From positions 1 to 25,342 of the forward strand of contig DAOTVD010000171.1 of NCBI GenBank assembly GCA_034437075.1: DNA of 25,342 nt, in the 5' to 3' direction. Positions within the stretch are counted from its first letter, which is position 1. Every line of letters begins with the position of its first letter. A program made the translations under genes and the position numbers. Shown piece after piece: positions 1 to 8,016 of the stretch. Origin of the DNA: DAOTVD01 sp034437075 (GTDB lineage: Bacteria > Chloroflexota > Anaerolineae > Aggregatilineales > J027). Below the pieces are notes generated by a model. The model was not told where the DNA came from. It did not search any database and worked only from the letters and a program-made list of their open reading frames with translations.

Positions 1-1
1 G

Positions 2-163
2 GGCGACGAGGGGCCCGTGTCGCAATTGGTGTTTATCGGCTCTCATGATTTTGCGGATGTGCAATCGCTGGCCGACGCGCTAGAGGCTTGCCACGCCGAT
101 AGAGGCGATACGGCGACGACAAACCCAGTGCGGGGGGCGTTGCGCTGGTTGCGCGGGGGTTAG
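2..163 (+). CDS. C-terminal fragment of a probable CobW/P47K-family GTP-binding protein
   Basis: The frame is open from the window edge to a TAG at 161-163 and gives about 53 residues, so the start and the GTPase domain lie outside the window. The segment SQLVFIG, followed by an acidic stretch and an amphipathic helix (LADALEAC), resembles the C-terminal domain of CobW/YjiA-type metallochaperone GTPases, which typically reads 'xLVFIGxDLD...LxxALxxC'. Members of that family use GTP hydrolysis to deliver metals or cobalamin precursors. The GTP-binding motifs cannot be checked here, so the family call rests on this short match alone. Its stop codon interlocks with the stop of the convergent histidine kinase gene in the four bases 160-163. 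Confidence 0.5.
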   Translation, partial: GDEGPVSQLVFIGSHDFADVQSLADALEACHADRGDTATTNPVRGALRWLRGG

Positions 164-1827
164 CTCTCGCGCGGCCAAATGAGGGTAAACGTGCTCCCTG
201 CGCCGGGTGCACTCTCTATGCTCACCCGTCCGCCGTGTTGCTCCATGATCTGCTTCACGATGGCCAACCCCAAACCGCGCCCGCCCAAGGCTTTGGCGCG
301 CGAGGTATCCACGCGATAGAAACGCTCGAAGATATGCGGTAGGTGCTCGGGCGGGATGCCAACGCCCGTATCTGCCACTTGCACCGCGCTTTGCTGCTTG
401 TCTTGCCAGACACTCACCGTGATGCTGCCCCCGGCGGGTGTATGCCGTAGCGCATTGGATAGCAGATTACTCAGTGCACGGCTTGTTAGGTATGGGTCAG
501 CCTGGATGATGGGTTTATCGGGGGCGGTTTGCACGCGCAGGGTGATGTCCTGGCTGGCGCTGCCATCGAAGCGATGCGTCGTAGCCGTAACCAATTCGTT
601 CAGGTCGATACTTTCGAGTTGCGGGGTGGGTAAGGTCGCATCATTGGCCAGAAAAGCCAGATCGGCAACGAGGGCGGTAATCGTAGCCAATTCGTCGTTC
701 AAATGTTGCGCGGCTTCTTCCGGGCTTTGCAGGCCATCCGCCATCCCCTGGATTTCGAGGCGCATCAAGCTGAGGGGTGTGTTCATTTCGTGCGCCAGAT
801 CATCCGCCAAGCGGGCGCGCAGAATATTTTGTTTGGCTAAATGGCGTGACATGGCGTTAAACGCGATGCTAAGCTGTCGAATCTCGGCATTGCCGCGCTG
901 GCTGACCTCATAGCCCCATTCCCCGGCCTGGATGCGAGCGGTAGCGGTTTTTAGTTCGCGCAGCGGGCGCGTGATGTGATGCGCGATGCCAACCGCCAAG
1001 CCCAGCGCCAGAATGCCGCTTAACACGCCCCCAAGCAAGAACCCCCGGTTGACGCGCTCTAGGAATGCGTTCTGACTGAGGGTGAATACGCCATCGCGCG
1101 AGGTTACAATCAGGCTGCCGATTTGTTGCTCGTTGCTGTAGAGCGGCACAGCATAATCCACGAGTGCTTCATCCAGGCTGGAACCGATCAGTTCGGTTTC
1201 GGTGTCGAGCACCACTTGTTGTTGGGTGTCGATGACGAGCGCGCGCTGGTCGGTCAAAAGCATTTGCCCGATGACCCAATCCAAGGTGGGGGCTTGCATA
1301 AAGATGCCACGTTCGGCCCAGGGGCTATCGCTTCTGGGGTGTATGGTGTCCTCCCCGCGCGGAATGCGGAAAAAAAAGAAGCTGTCTCCTTCGCCCGGGG
1401 GATTATCCTGTTCGATGAGCGTGCCGTGTAAGTAGGATTCGGCGAAGGACATCAAGTTAGGAAAGAAGAATTGCAGATTAAAGCTATCCCGATTTTGTAG
1501 GCGCAGGTTATTGACGCTCAGCGACACGACCCCGCCTTCGGCGGATTGCTCGCTGACTTGCAAACGTAAGGGGACGCTATCCGCCTGTAAGCGCGCTTGC
1601 GTGGCCAATTCTTCTTCGAAGCGCGCCTGGACGGCTTGCCAGCTTTGGGTGCTTTCGTATTCTGCCAGCAGGCTAGGGGCCAGTAAGCGCGCTTGCTGTT
1701 GGTTTGCTTGGGAGACAAGCACGGCGAATTGGTTGCCCGTCGTGCGCATGGCCGCGCCCCAGCTAATGCCAATCACAAAGACGATGACCAACGCAAAACC
1801 GATCAACAACTGTAAGCGCATGGGCAT
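160..1827 (-). CDS. Sensor histidine kinase, HAMP domain, partner of the adjacent response regulator
   Basis: This is a 555-residue membrane sensor kinase. A transmembrane segment spans about residues 5-25. An extracytoplasmic sensor region of about 230 residues follows, not matching a family I know. A second membrane helix lies at about 263-284, then a HAMP linker (about 285-335). The dimerisation/phosphoacceptor box is DLAHEMNTPLS with His346; the usual form is HELRTPL. The ATPase domain has an N-box (LSNLLSNALRHTP, 453-464), a G1 box (DTGVGIP, from Asp486), an F-box (IFERFYR) and a G2 box (GGRGLGLAIV, 515-524), so it should be active. The start is ATG 1825-1827, with GGGAG about 8 bases upstream inside the end of the regulator gene. 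The gap to the regulator stop is 2 bases, so the two are surely co-transcribed. The signal it senses is unknown. Confidence 0.95.
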   Translation of the reverse strand: MPMRLQLLIGFALVIVFVIGISWGAAMRTTGNQFAVLVSQANQQQARLLAPSLLAEYESTQSWQAVQARFEEELATQARLQADSVPLRLQVSEQSAEGGVVSLSVNNLRLQNRDSFNLQFFFPNLMSFAESYLHGTLIEQDNPPGEGDSFFFFRIPRGEDTIHPRSDSPWAERGIFMQAPTLDWVIGQMLLTDQRALVIDTQQQVVLDTETELIGSSLDEALVDYAVPLYSNEQQIGSLIVTSRDGVFTLSQNAFLERVNRGFLLGGVLSGILALGLAVGIAHHITRPLRELKTATARIQAGEWGYEVSQRGNAEIRQLSIAFNAMSRHLAKQNILRARLADDLAHEMNTPLSLMRLEIQGMADGLQSPEEAAQHLNDELATITALVADLAFLANDATLPTPQLESIDLNELVTATTHRFDGSASQDITLRVQTAPDKPIIQADPYLTSRALSNLLSNALRHTPAGGSITVSVWQDKQQSAVQVADTGVGIPPEHLPHIFERFYRVDTSRAKALGGRGLGLAIVKQIMEQHGGRVSIESAPGAGSTFTLIWPRES

Positions 1828-1829
1828 AA

Positions 1830-2525
1830 TTATTCTCCCGGATGAAAGCGATAGCCGACCCCGTGGACGGTTTGGATGTGGAGCGGCCTAGAGGCGTCTG
1901 CTTCGATTTTGAGCCGTAAACGCCGGATGTGAATATCGATAGCACGCAGATAACTATCGTAAGCCATGCCAAACACCTCATCGATAATTTGCTCTCGGGT
2001 GAGTACCTGATGCGGGTGTTGCATAAAAAACGCCAGCAAATTGAACTGATTGGCCGTTAAGTTGACGATTTCGCCTCGGACAGTGCACATACGGGTGTCA
2101 AAACGTAAGGTAATATCGCCTGCTACCAATTGGCCTTCGTCGCGCGTCAAGCCCCCGTTGACCCGTCGTAAGTTGGCCTCTATGCGGGCGAGCAGTTCTT
2201 TGGGGCTGAAGGGCTTGGTCACGTAGTCATCGGCACCGATTTTCAACCCGCGCACGATGTCATTCTCACCGATACGCGCGGTGAGCATGATGATGGGGAC
2301 ATCCGAATTCCGGCGCAGTGTTTCGGCCACGCTCCAACCGTCGATTTCAGGTAGCATCAGATCCAACACCACCAGATCAGGCGGGTCAGTGTGCGCAATG
2401 CGCAGTGCATCGCGCCCATTATCCGCAATGGTGCAGATATACCCCGCATTCTCGGCATAGGTTTTAATCCACTGCGCGATGCGGGCTTCATCTTCCACAA
2501 TGAGAATATGGGCAGATGTTAACAT
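1830..2525 (-). CDS. OmpR/PhoB-family response regulator
   Basis: This 231-residue transcription factor has an N-terminal receiver domain with the acidic pair at Glu11/Asp12, phosphoacceptor Asp55 (VVLDLMLPEIDGW), Thr82 in MLTAR, and Lys104 in TKPF. From about residue 130 a winged-helix DNA-binding domain follows, with the typical LTANQFNLL, IDIHIRRLRLKIE and VHGVGYRF segments. It should be phosphorylated by the downstream kinase and bind direct-repeat operators. No operator could be identified here. No Shine-Dalgarno is visible before the ATG at 2523-2525. The sequence TATACT sits only 9 bases upstream of it (see the promoter entry). The gene lies 28 bases after the stop of the large cyclase gene, so read-through co-expression with it is possible. 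Confidence 0.95.
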   Translation of the reverse strand: MLTSAHILIVEDEARIAQWIKTYAENAGYICTIADNGRDALRIAHTDPPDLVVLDLMLPEIDGWSVAETLRRNSDVPIIMLTARIGENDIVRGLKIGADDYVTKPFSPKELLARIEANLRRVNGGLTRDEGQLVAGDITLRFDTRMCTVRGEIVNLTANQFNLLAFFMQHPHQVLTREQIIDEVFGMAYDSYLRAIDIHIRRLRLKIEADASRPLHIQTVHGVGYRFHPGE

Positions 2526-2534
2526 AATAAATTC

Positions 2535-2540
2535 AGTATA
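2535..2540 (-). promoter_or_regulatory. Candidate -10 box for a leaderless response-regulator transcript
   Basis: Read on the minus strand, the 28-base gap between the cyclase stop and the regulator ATG contains TATACT ending 9 bases before the ATG. A start point at the usual 7-10 base distance would fall on or next to the start codon, giving a leaderless or near-leaderless mRNA. This would fit the missing ribosome-binding site. No convincing -35 box is seen at 16-18 bases, so the call is weak. Confidence 0.3.
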
Positions 2541-2553
2541 TGGCGCGTATTTT

Positions 2554-5500
2554 TCAGTTTTGTTTCAAGTCTTCGGGGCGAATGTCTAGCAGGTCGGTCA
2601 ATTCAACAGTGTAACCTGAATCCAAAAAAGCCGCTTGTTCAATCGGGTCATCCAGTGTCGCCAGATGCCCTTGCAAATAGCCCAAAAAACTGGCGCGCAA
2701 AGCATCCAGTGGTGCGCTATGCGCCTGCAATAAATAGTAGGCTTGCCAGCATGCGACGTCTGGGTCGTTGTAGACAACAAAGCGGTGACTCAGGAGCGGC
2801 GAGAGGAGCGCGTGAATATCATCCAGGGGCCGGAGGTGTTTTTGTTGCTGGGCGATGAACGCCATCCCCAGTTCGATCTGGGCGAGGTAGTCCGGCAAAT
2901 AATTGGTTGACAGTATGCGATGCGCTTCGTGCAAAGTGCTTTCGGCTTTGTCAAAGGCTTGTTGGGCCAGCAGCACCAAAGCGAGCAAATATAGGCCGCG
3001 TCCGATGAAAAATGTGCTGTTCACCTGGCGTAGTTGGGCTAGCCCGCGTTCGATGTAGGCTGATGCTTCGCCATACGCGCGGCGTCTATAGGCCAGCGCG
3101 CCCAGCAATACCAGGCTATCGCCCAAGTTCCATTGGTCGTCTAGTTGTTTGGCTAGGTCATAAGCAGCGCGTAGGGGGATGCCCGCTTCGCTATATTGGC
3201 CCAAGTAATAGAGCACTAGGCCCAGATTATGCAGTGTGTTGGCTTCCATACGCCGGTTGCCGACTTGCTGCCATAGACGTAATTGATTTCGCACTGCGCT
3301 TTCCGCACGTTTCAAAAAACGGTTTTGGATCGCAATACCGCTTACGACCCCCCAATAGTTTGCTTCTAGGATGGGGTCAGACTGCTGTATGATTTCGTCA
3401 TAGGCGCCATCCAGGCCCTGTAGGGCGTCGTAAGGCGCATCCTGGGCGAGTTCAGCGAAATCATTGAGCATAAGGCGCAACCCTTTGGTTGGGTCATTCA
3501 GGGCGTTGGCGATTTCGCGCAGATTATAGCTCGCGGTGGTGTAGCGTTCTTGGTCTTGTAGGATGTCGTAGAGCCTGAGTTGAATAGAGTGCAGTTCCCA
3601 GGCTATGTCTTGATCTTGATAATCTTCCAGGATGCTCAGGGCGGCATCGCTGGCGGCGCGCGCCGTGTCGTAATCGCGGCGATTGATGGCATATTCGGCC
3701 TGAAGACGATGGCGCCGCAACTGCCAATTCAGGTTATCGGGTTGGTTATCCGCCAGGGCCGCGAGACTGTGCAAATCTTGCTCCGTCTGCGCCCAATCGG
3801 CGGTTCGTAGCAGGACTTCGGCGCGTTTGCACAGTAGGTCGAAGCGTTCTTTTTCGCTGCGCGCCAAATCCAACGCCGTTCCCCAATATTCGAGCGCGGC
3901 CTGGTTCGCGAATTCGCGAAAGGCCTTATCCCCGGCCCGCACGAGGTAGAGCAGGGCGCGGTCACGGTCGGACGTTTGCGAGAAATGATAGGCGAGCCGT
4001 TCCCAAGCTTGGGGTTGCAGGGTTTCTAGGCAGAGCCCGACCCGGTAATGCCAATCTTGGCGTTGGTCGAATAGTAACGTCTGGTAAGTGACTTCTTGCG
4101 TGATGGTATGCCGAAACGCATAGCGCGGTTCGGGATAGAGGCTTTCGAGCTGGGTAAAGCCGTGTTTTTCTAGCGCATCCATTTTGTCCATGACGACCTC
4201 GGCGGAGAGATCGAGTGGTAAACTCTGGTATAGGACACGCATTTCAAATTGCCGACCGATGATCGCGGCCACTTTTAAGATGAGCTTTTCAGTTTCGGGC
4301 AGGTTATCTAGCCGCGCCAAGATTAACCCCTGGACGGTTTGCGGTAGGTCAATTTTCTCCAGATTATCTTCGATGTAAACATGGGGGCCGACACGCTGGA
4401 TGAGTTGGCTATTGCGTAACGACTGCGCGATTTCCCCCGCAAAAAACGGATTGCCCTGAGAACGCTCGTGGACGAAAGCGGTGAGTTCGTCTGGGATGAT
4501 GCCCCCCAGCAGATTATATAAATAGTCGCCGATGGCCTCGCGGTTTAATTCTTTTAGGCGCAAAAGTTGATAGACTGGTAGGTGGGTGATCGCCTTAAAT
4601 GTCGTTGTTAAGTCCTGCTCGGGGGGGCGGCTAAACAGGAACACGGCGATGCGGGCTGGTTCATTGGCCATGCGGCGTGCCAGGGCTGCCAGCAACCCTT
4701 CGGAAACCTCATCCAGCCATTGGATGTCCTCCAAAATAAGCGTTAAGATTTGGTTTTTGGTCATGAAATAGAGCATATCAACCACGAGGGTCACGAGCGC
4801 TTCTTGGCGATTGTTGCCTAGCAAATTGCGCGTGGTGTCGTTGTCTTCCACGGTTAAGTTGAGAATATCCCCCGTGATGAGGGGCGCGCGCGGTAACCAG
4901 GCCTTGTCGTTGCGTTCCAACCAGGTGGAGACTTGTTCGATTTGTAGGGTCGTGGGCCAGTTTTCATCCAACACCAGGATAGAACGCAAAATACTGGCCC
5001 AGGGCATAAAAGCGCTCCCTTGGCCAGTGCTCAGGGTTTGCCCCTTGGCGACCCAGTGCCCCTCGTTTTCGGCGAAATAGGCAATTTCGGCGGCTATACG
5101 GGTTTTGCCCACGCCAGCGGAGCCTTCAAAATGCAGGATCGCAGGTAGCCCGAGAGCAGCATTTTGCAGGATGCCGTCCACCTGGTGTAACTCTTGGGTG
5201 CGGCCCATCAACGGTGTGCGGCGCAAGTCGCGCACAACTTGCTGCTTGGCTTTTAGCGGGGTATAGGTCTGCACATCGCCCATGCGCCCTTTGGGTTGGA
5301 TGACCTCGCTTTTTTCAAAGTCAAACCAGTCGCGCGATTCATCAAATATCGCTTTGGAGACTAAGATGTGCGTATCGATAGCGGCAGACATCAACCGTGA
5401 AGCGAGGTTCGTTTCATCCCCCAGCGATGTATATTCGTGCCGCACTTCGCCGCCCATGGTGCCAGAATACAAGAGCCCTCGGCTGATGCCGATGCTATAG

Positions 5501-6591
5501 TCCGAGATGGCAGGGTGCTGGCGATGCAGTTCACGCAAGCTAAAGGCGCAGTAAATAGCGCGTCGGCTATCATCGCCATGCGAAATAGGCGCGCCATACA
5601 CGGCAAAAATGACGCTCCCCTTATCTGCCACTTCCAGTGAAACCAAGCGTCCGCGTGTTTGGCGGATAACCTGTTGGACATCGCGGATATAGGCATCTAA
5701 GGTTTGCCGGGCGTGGGGGTCGTGGTTGTAGTCGATGCCCCCAAAGCGCAAAAATAAGGGGGTTGCATAGCGTAATTCGCCGCTGATGGCGCCCAACCCG
5801 GCAGTTTCTTGTTCCAGGATATATGGGTCGATGAACTGCATGATGCGCGCGAGCACCATGGCCTCATCGGCGCTGGGTTTCCACGCGGGCCAGCGATGGC
5901 TCGCGGAGCGTTCTACCAAATGTGCCCCCGCGCTGCGCAAGAGTAAATCATTATCCGGCAGGATGTCGTAATGCACATGGGGATAGTTCGCCAAAGCCGC
6001 TTGGCTATGGTGGGCTGCACGGGCTTGGTGGGCCTGGCACCGATTCCCTAAGTCGGCAACGCCTTCGACGGCTGGGCCGACCAAGATGTCCATCAAGCCC
6101 ATTTGCGGGTCGCCCACGACCCACCGTTGCGCTGTGCCTTCGTAAACCGCCACCTTGATGTCTAGGCCCCGAAAGAAGACCATGGTTTCTAGCATTTCTA
6201 TGGCGGCAACGCTAGCGCGTACGATGCCGGGCAAAGCACTTGCGGCATCATCCACATGTTGAAGCTGGTTAGGAAACCACGCGGTGAAACCATCCCCCAC
6301 GAAACGCAGCACGCTTCCGCCGTGGGTGAAGACCAATCCGGCGAGGGCTTCGAACATGGGGTTCAAGCGTCGTTTTAACTCTTCGCTGGCACGCTGCGGG
6401 CCAAATTCTTCCACCAGTTGCACCGTGAGCGGGGTGAAGCCAGAGACATCCACAAACATCGCGGCGCCAACGGTTTCTGTTGCCAGATCATCACCGGCTA
6501 ATAAGGCCCGAAAACGATCTGTCGGCAGGTAAGGCCCCAAGCGGTGTAGCAGCATTTGAGCATCATCATTCATAGTCGTCAGTGTACTCAT
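2554..6591 (-). CDS. Soluble-adenylyl-cyclase-like protein: two class III cyclase domains, AAA ATPase, TPR-like repeats
   Basis: This 1345-residue, apparently cytoplasmic protein has the order of human ADCY10. Cyclase domain C1 (about 40-200) has FVDVSGFT with metal-ligand candidate Asp48 and FVGDGF with Asp100. Cyclase domain C2 (about 270-420) lacks the first metal Asp (LRFGGIDY). It has ADKGS (Lys324), VRHEYTSLG and NLASRL (Asn395, Arg399). C1 would bring the metals and C2 the phosphate and transition-state residues, so one intramolecular ATP site is likely. The substrate-region Lys of C1 is Arg96. An AAA_16/NACHT-like ATPase follows, with Walker A GSAGVGKT (490-497) and Walker B LILEDIQWLDE (618-628). 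About 450 helical residues with TPR-like repeats follow from about 850. The probable product is cAMP. No clear ribosome-binding site precedes the ATG at 6589-6591; a second ATG lies six codons in. It is first in a minus-strand block with the regulator and kinase. Confidence 0.88.
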   Translation of the reverse strand: MSTLTTMNDDAQMLLHRLGPYLPTDRFRALLAGDDLATETVGAAMFVDVSGFTPLTVQLVEEFGPQRASEELKRRLNPMFEALAGLVFTHGGSVLRFVGDGFTAWFPNQLQHVDDAASALPGIVRASVAAIEMLETMVFFRGLDIKVAVYEGTAQRWVVGDPQMGLMDILVGPAVEGVADLGNRCQAHQARAAHHSQAALANYPHVHYDILPDNDLLLRSAGAHLVERSASHRWPAWKPSADEAMVLARIMQFIDPYILEQETAGLGAISGELRYATPLFLRFGGIDYNHDPHARQTLDAYIRDVQQVIRQTRGRLVSLEVADKGSVIFAVYGAPISHGDDSRRAIYCAFSLRELHRQHPAISDYSIGISRGLLYSGTMGGEVRHEYTSLGDETNLASRLMSAAIDTHILVSKAIFDESRDWFDFEKSEVIQPKGRMGDVQTYTPLKAKQQVVRDLRRTPLMGRTQELHQVDGILQNAALGLPAILHFEGSAGVGKTRIAAEIAYFAENEGHWVAKGQTLSTGQGSAFMPWASILRSILVLDENWPTTLQIEQVSTWLERNDKAWLPRAPLITGDILNLTVEDNDTTRNLLGNNRQEALVTLVVDMLYFMTKNQILTLILEDIQWLDEVSEGLLAALARRMANEPARIAVFLFSRPPEQDLTTTFKAITHLPVYQLLRLKELNREAIGDYLYNLLGGIIPDELTAFVHERSQGNPFFAGEIAQSLRNSQLIQRVGPHVYIEDNLEKIDLPQTVQGLILARLDNLPETEKLILKVAAIIGRQFEMRVLYQSLPLDLSAEVVMDKMDALEKHGFTQLESLYPEPRYAFRHTITQEVTYQTLLFDQRQDWHYRVGLCLETLQPQAWERLAYHFSQTSDRDRALLYLVRAGDKAFREFANQAALEYWGTALDLARSEKERFDLLCKRAEVLLRTADWAQTEQDLHSLAALADNQPDNLNWQLRRHRLQAEYAINRRDYDTARAASDAALSILEDYQDQDIAWELHSIQLRLYDILQDQERYTTASYNLREIANALNDPTKGLRLMLNDFAELAQDAPYDALQGLDGAYDEIIQQSDPILEANYWGVVSGIAIQNRFLKRAESAVRNQLRLWQQVGNRRMEANTLHNLGLVLYYLGQYSEAGIPLRAAYDLAKQLDDQWNLGDSLVLLGALAYRRRAYGEASAYIERGLAQLRQVNSTFFIGRGLYLLALVLLAQQAFDKAESTLHEAHRILSTNYLPDYLAQIELGMAFIAQQQKHLRPLDDIHALLSPLLSHRFVVYNDPDVACWQAYYLLQAHSAPLDALRASFLGYLQGHLATLDDPIEQAAFLDSGYTVELTDLLDIRPEDLKQN

Positions 6592-6680
6592 TTTCGGGGG
6601 GATACGCCATTTCTAGTTTGGCCGATCAGCCATTCATCGGGGTTAAAAGAGATGGTTTAGGGCTTGTTCAACGAGTCTTG

Positions 6681-6686
6681 TATAAT
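6681..6686 (+). promoter_or_regulatory. Candidate -10 box (TATAAT) upstream of the zinc-peptidase-like gene
   Basis: A perfect TATAAT lies in the 129-base divergent region between the cyclase gene and the next plus-strand gene, about 35 bases before ATG 6721. No good -35 hexamer is seen at 16-18 bases. If it is used, transcription would begin near 6693, which excludes the upstream candidate start codons at 6664 and 6685. A short inverted repeat (CCGAT ... ATCGG, about 6622-6640) lies upstream. Confidence 0.4.
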
Positions 6687-6720
6687 GAACAGTAAGGTAG
6701 CAGCAGGGAGCATGGCACGG

Positions 6721-7926
6721 ATGGCACCAGATAAGACATTGGAACGGGCAGAACGCCTAATCCAACAAGGCAAACATCAAGATGCTCTTCAGTTATTAGC
6801 GCCAATTTGCCGGGCGGAACCCCATAACCTAGATGCATGGTGGTTGGCGGCCCAAGTGATGCGTGACCCGCAAAAACAACGTAAGGCGGTGTTGCGCGTG
6901 TTGGCTATTGACCCCTTTCATATCCAGGCCAGCGAGTTACTTGCACAACTCGATCAGAACGGCCAGCAACCGGCTCCATCTGCGCAAGATACCCAATCGC
7001 GGGAGGGGAGCATACTGGGATTGGGGTTAATCGCTATGTTGCTGATGGTGTTGGGTGGCGTCGGCGCGGTGTTCGTCTTGCTGAGCAATGGCGCAGATAC
7101 ACCCCCCAATGACGCAAGCGATGTGGTGCAAGTGCCAACAAGCGCTAACCAAGCCTCAGACTTTGGCCCCGTGCCTACCACCACCGATCCAAATCCGATT
7201 TCGACCCAGCCGATTTCATCTGCGGCACCGCGCACAGCCTTACCGCCCACCTGGACGAGCGTGCCCACGCCAACGACTGACCTCGCCATCGTCATGATGG
7301 CAACACCGTGGATACAAGCATCCAGCGTGCCACAAACCGCCGACCCGAGCGCATTCGGTGATACCTATTGGGAGGGCAATGGCGATGGCTATACCCTGGA
7401 CACTTTCCGGCGTAGCGGCGGGCGCTATCTGCGCTTTTTTGAATTTCCGGTGCGGGTGTGGGTTGGGTCTTGGGAAGATACGGTCGCAGTAGCCAATGCC
7501 AGTGATTTTTGGATCGAGGCGGTGCAAAATGCCATGGGTCAAATCCGGCAGGTTATCCCGATGGAGTGGGTAGCTAATGAGGCGGATGCCAATCTCGTCG
7601 TATACATTATGGAACCTTTCGAGTATGAACGTTGGTCGGGATGCCCCGCCACGTTGACAGGGGGGTGTGCGGGCATTGCCGACCTCGGGGATTTTGGCGG
7701 GGGCGATACCTATCATCGTATCTACGGCCAAATCTGGATCAATACGGCCACGGAATACCCGTATGCTGCGGTATTACACGAGATGTTACACGCGGTGGGT
7801 CTGATGGTGCATAGCCCTTATGAATCAGATGTTATGTACCCCTATTTGACTGGGGTTAGTTGGATGAGCCCCCGCGATTTGAATACCTTACGCCGGCTCT
7901 ACGCAAATCCTTCGTATGCCGATTAA
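6721..7926 (+). CDS. Membrane-anchored protein: N-terminal TPR-like helices, extracytoplasmic zinc-metallopeptidase-like domain
   Basis: This is a 401-residue protein from ATG 6721, which has GGGAG 10 bases upstream. In-frame alternatives are ATG 6712, ATG 6685 and TTG 6664. Residues about 1-75 form TPR-like helices (cytoplasmic if topology is as inferred). A single transmembrane segment lies at about 100-120, then a Pro/Thr/Ser-rich linker to about residue 195. The C-terminal domain contains HEMLHAVGLMVH (His353, Glu354, His357, His364) and, shortly after, SDVMYPY, which resembles a metzincin Met-turn. It is therefore probably a zinc peptidase acting outside the membrane. The third histidine sits one residue later than in canonical HExxHxxGxxH. 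Four cysteines are visible, two close together just before the active-site region. No substrate can be named. It stands alone in front of the LCP gene, which has its own promoter. Confidence 0.75.
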   Translation: MAPDKTLERAERLIQQGKHQDALQLLAPICRAEPHNLDAWWLAAQVMRDPQKQRKAVLRVLAIDPFHIQASELLAQLDQNGQQPAPSAQDTQSREGSILGLGLIAMLLMVLGGVGAVFVLLSNGADTPPNDASDVVQVPTSANQASDFGPVPTTTDPNPISTQPISSAAPRTALPPTWTSVPTPTTDLAIVMMATPWIQASSVPQTADPSAFGDTYWEGNGDGYTLDTFRRSGGRYLRFFEFPVRVWVGSWEDTVAVANASDFWIEAVQNAMGQIRQVIPMEWVANEADANLVVYIMEPFEYERWSGCPATLTGGCAGIADLGDFGGGDTYHRIYGQIWINTATEYPYAAVLHEMLHAVGLMVHSPYESDVMYPYLTGVSWMSPRDLNTLRRLYANPSYAD

Positions 7927-7951
7927 ATGTTGGGCAGGTTGTTTCCCGTTA

Positions 7952-7980
7952 GTGACTGATGTCGGATCGGCTGGTATACT
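7952..7980 (+). promoter_or_regulatory. Promoter for the LCP-Nudix-DUF547 genes
   Basis: The sequence GTGACT (7952-7957, four of six to TTGACA) is followed after exactly 17 bases by TATACT (7975-7980, five of six to TATAAT). The -10 is extended by TGG at 7972-7974. The predicted start point near 7987 leaves a leader of about 30 bases before the ATG at 8017. It lies in the 90-base gap after the previous stop. Confidence 0.6.
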
Positions 7981-8016
7981 GGCACGGTTTGGCCGGTTGG
8001 CTTGGAGCAAGTTACC

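Noticed and set aside
356..913. Plus-strand open frame of 185 codons
   Set aside because: Antisense to the histidine kinase catalytic region and Ser/Arg/Cys-rich with no recognisable domain.
6664..6720. Upstream starts (TTG 6664, ATG 6685, ATG 6712) for the zinc-peptidase-like gene
   Set aside because: The first two overlap or precede the TATAAT box, and 6712 has GGGAG only one base away. ATG 6721 has the best spacing, though 6712 cannot be excluded.
7240..7731. Minus-strand open frame of 163 codons
   Set aside because: Antisense to the peptidase-like domain, with no independent signal.
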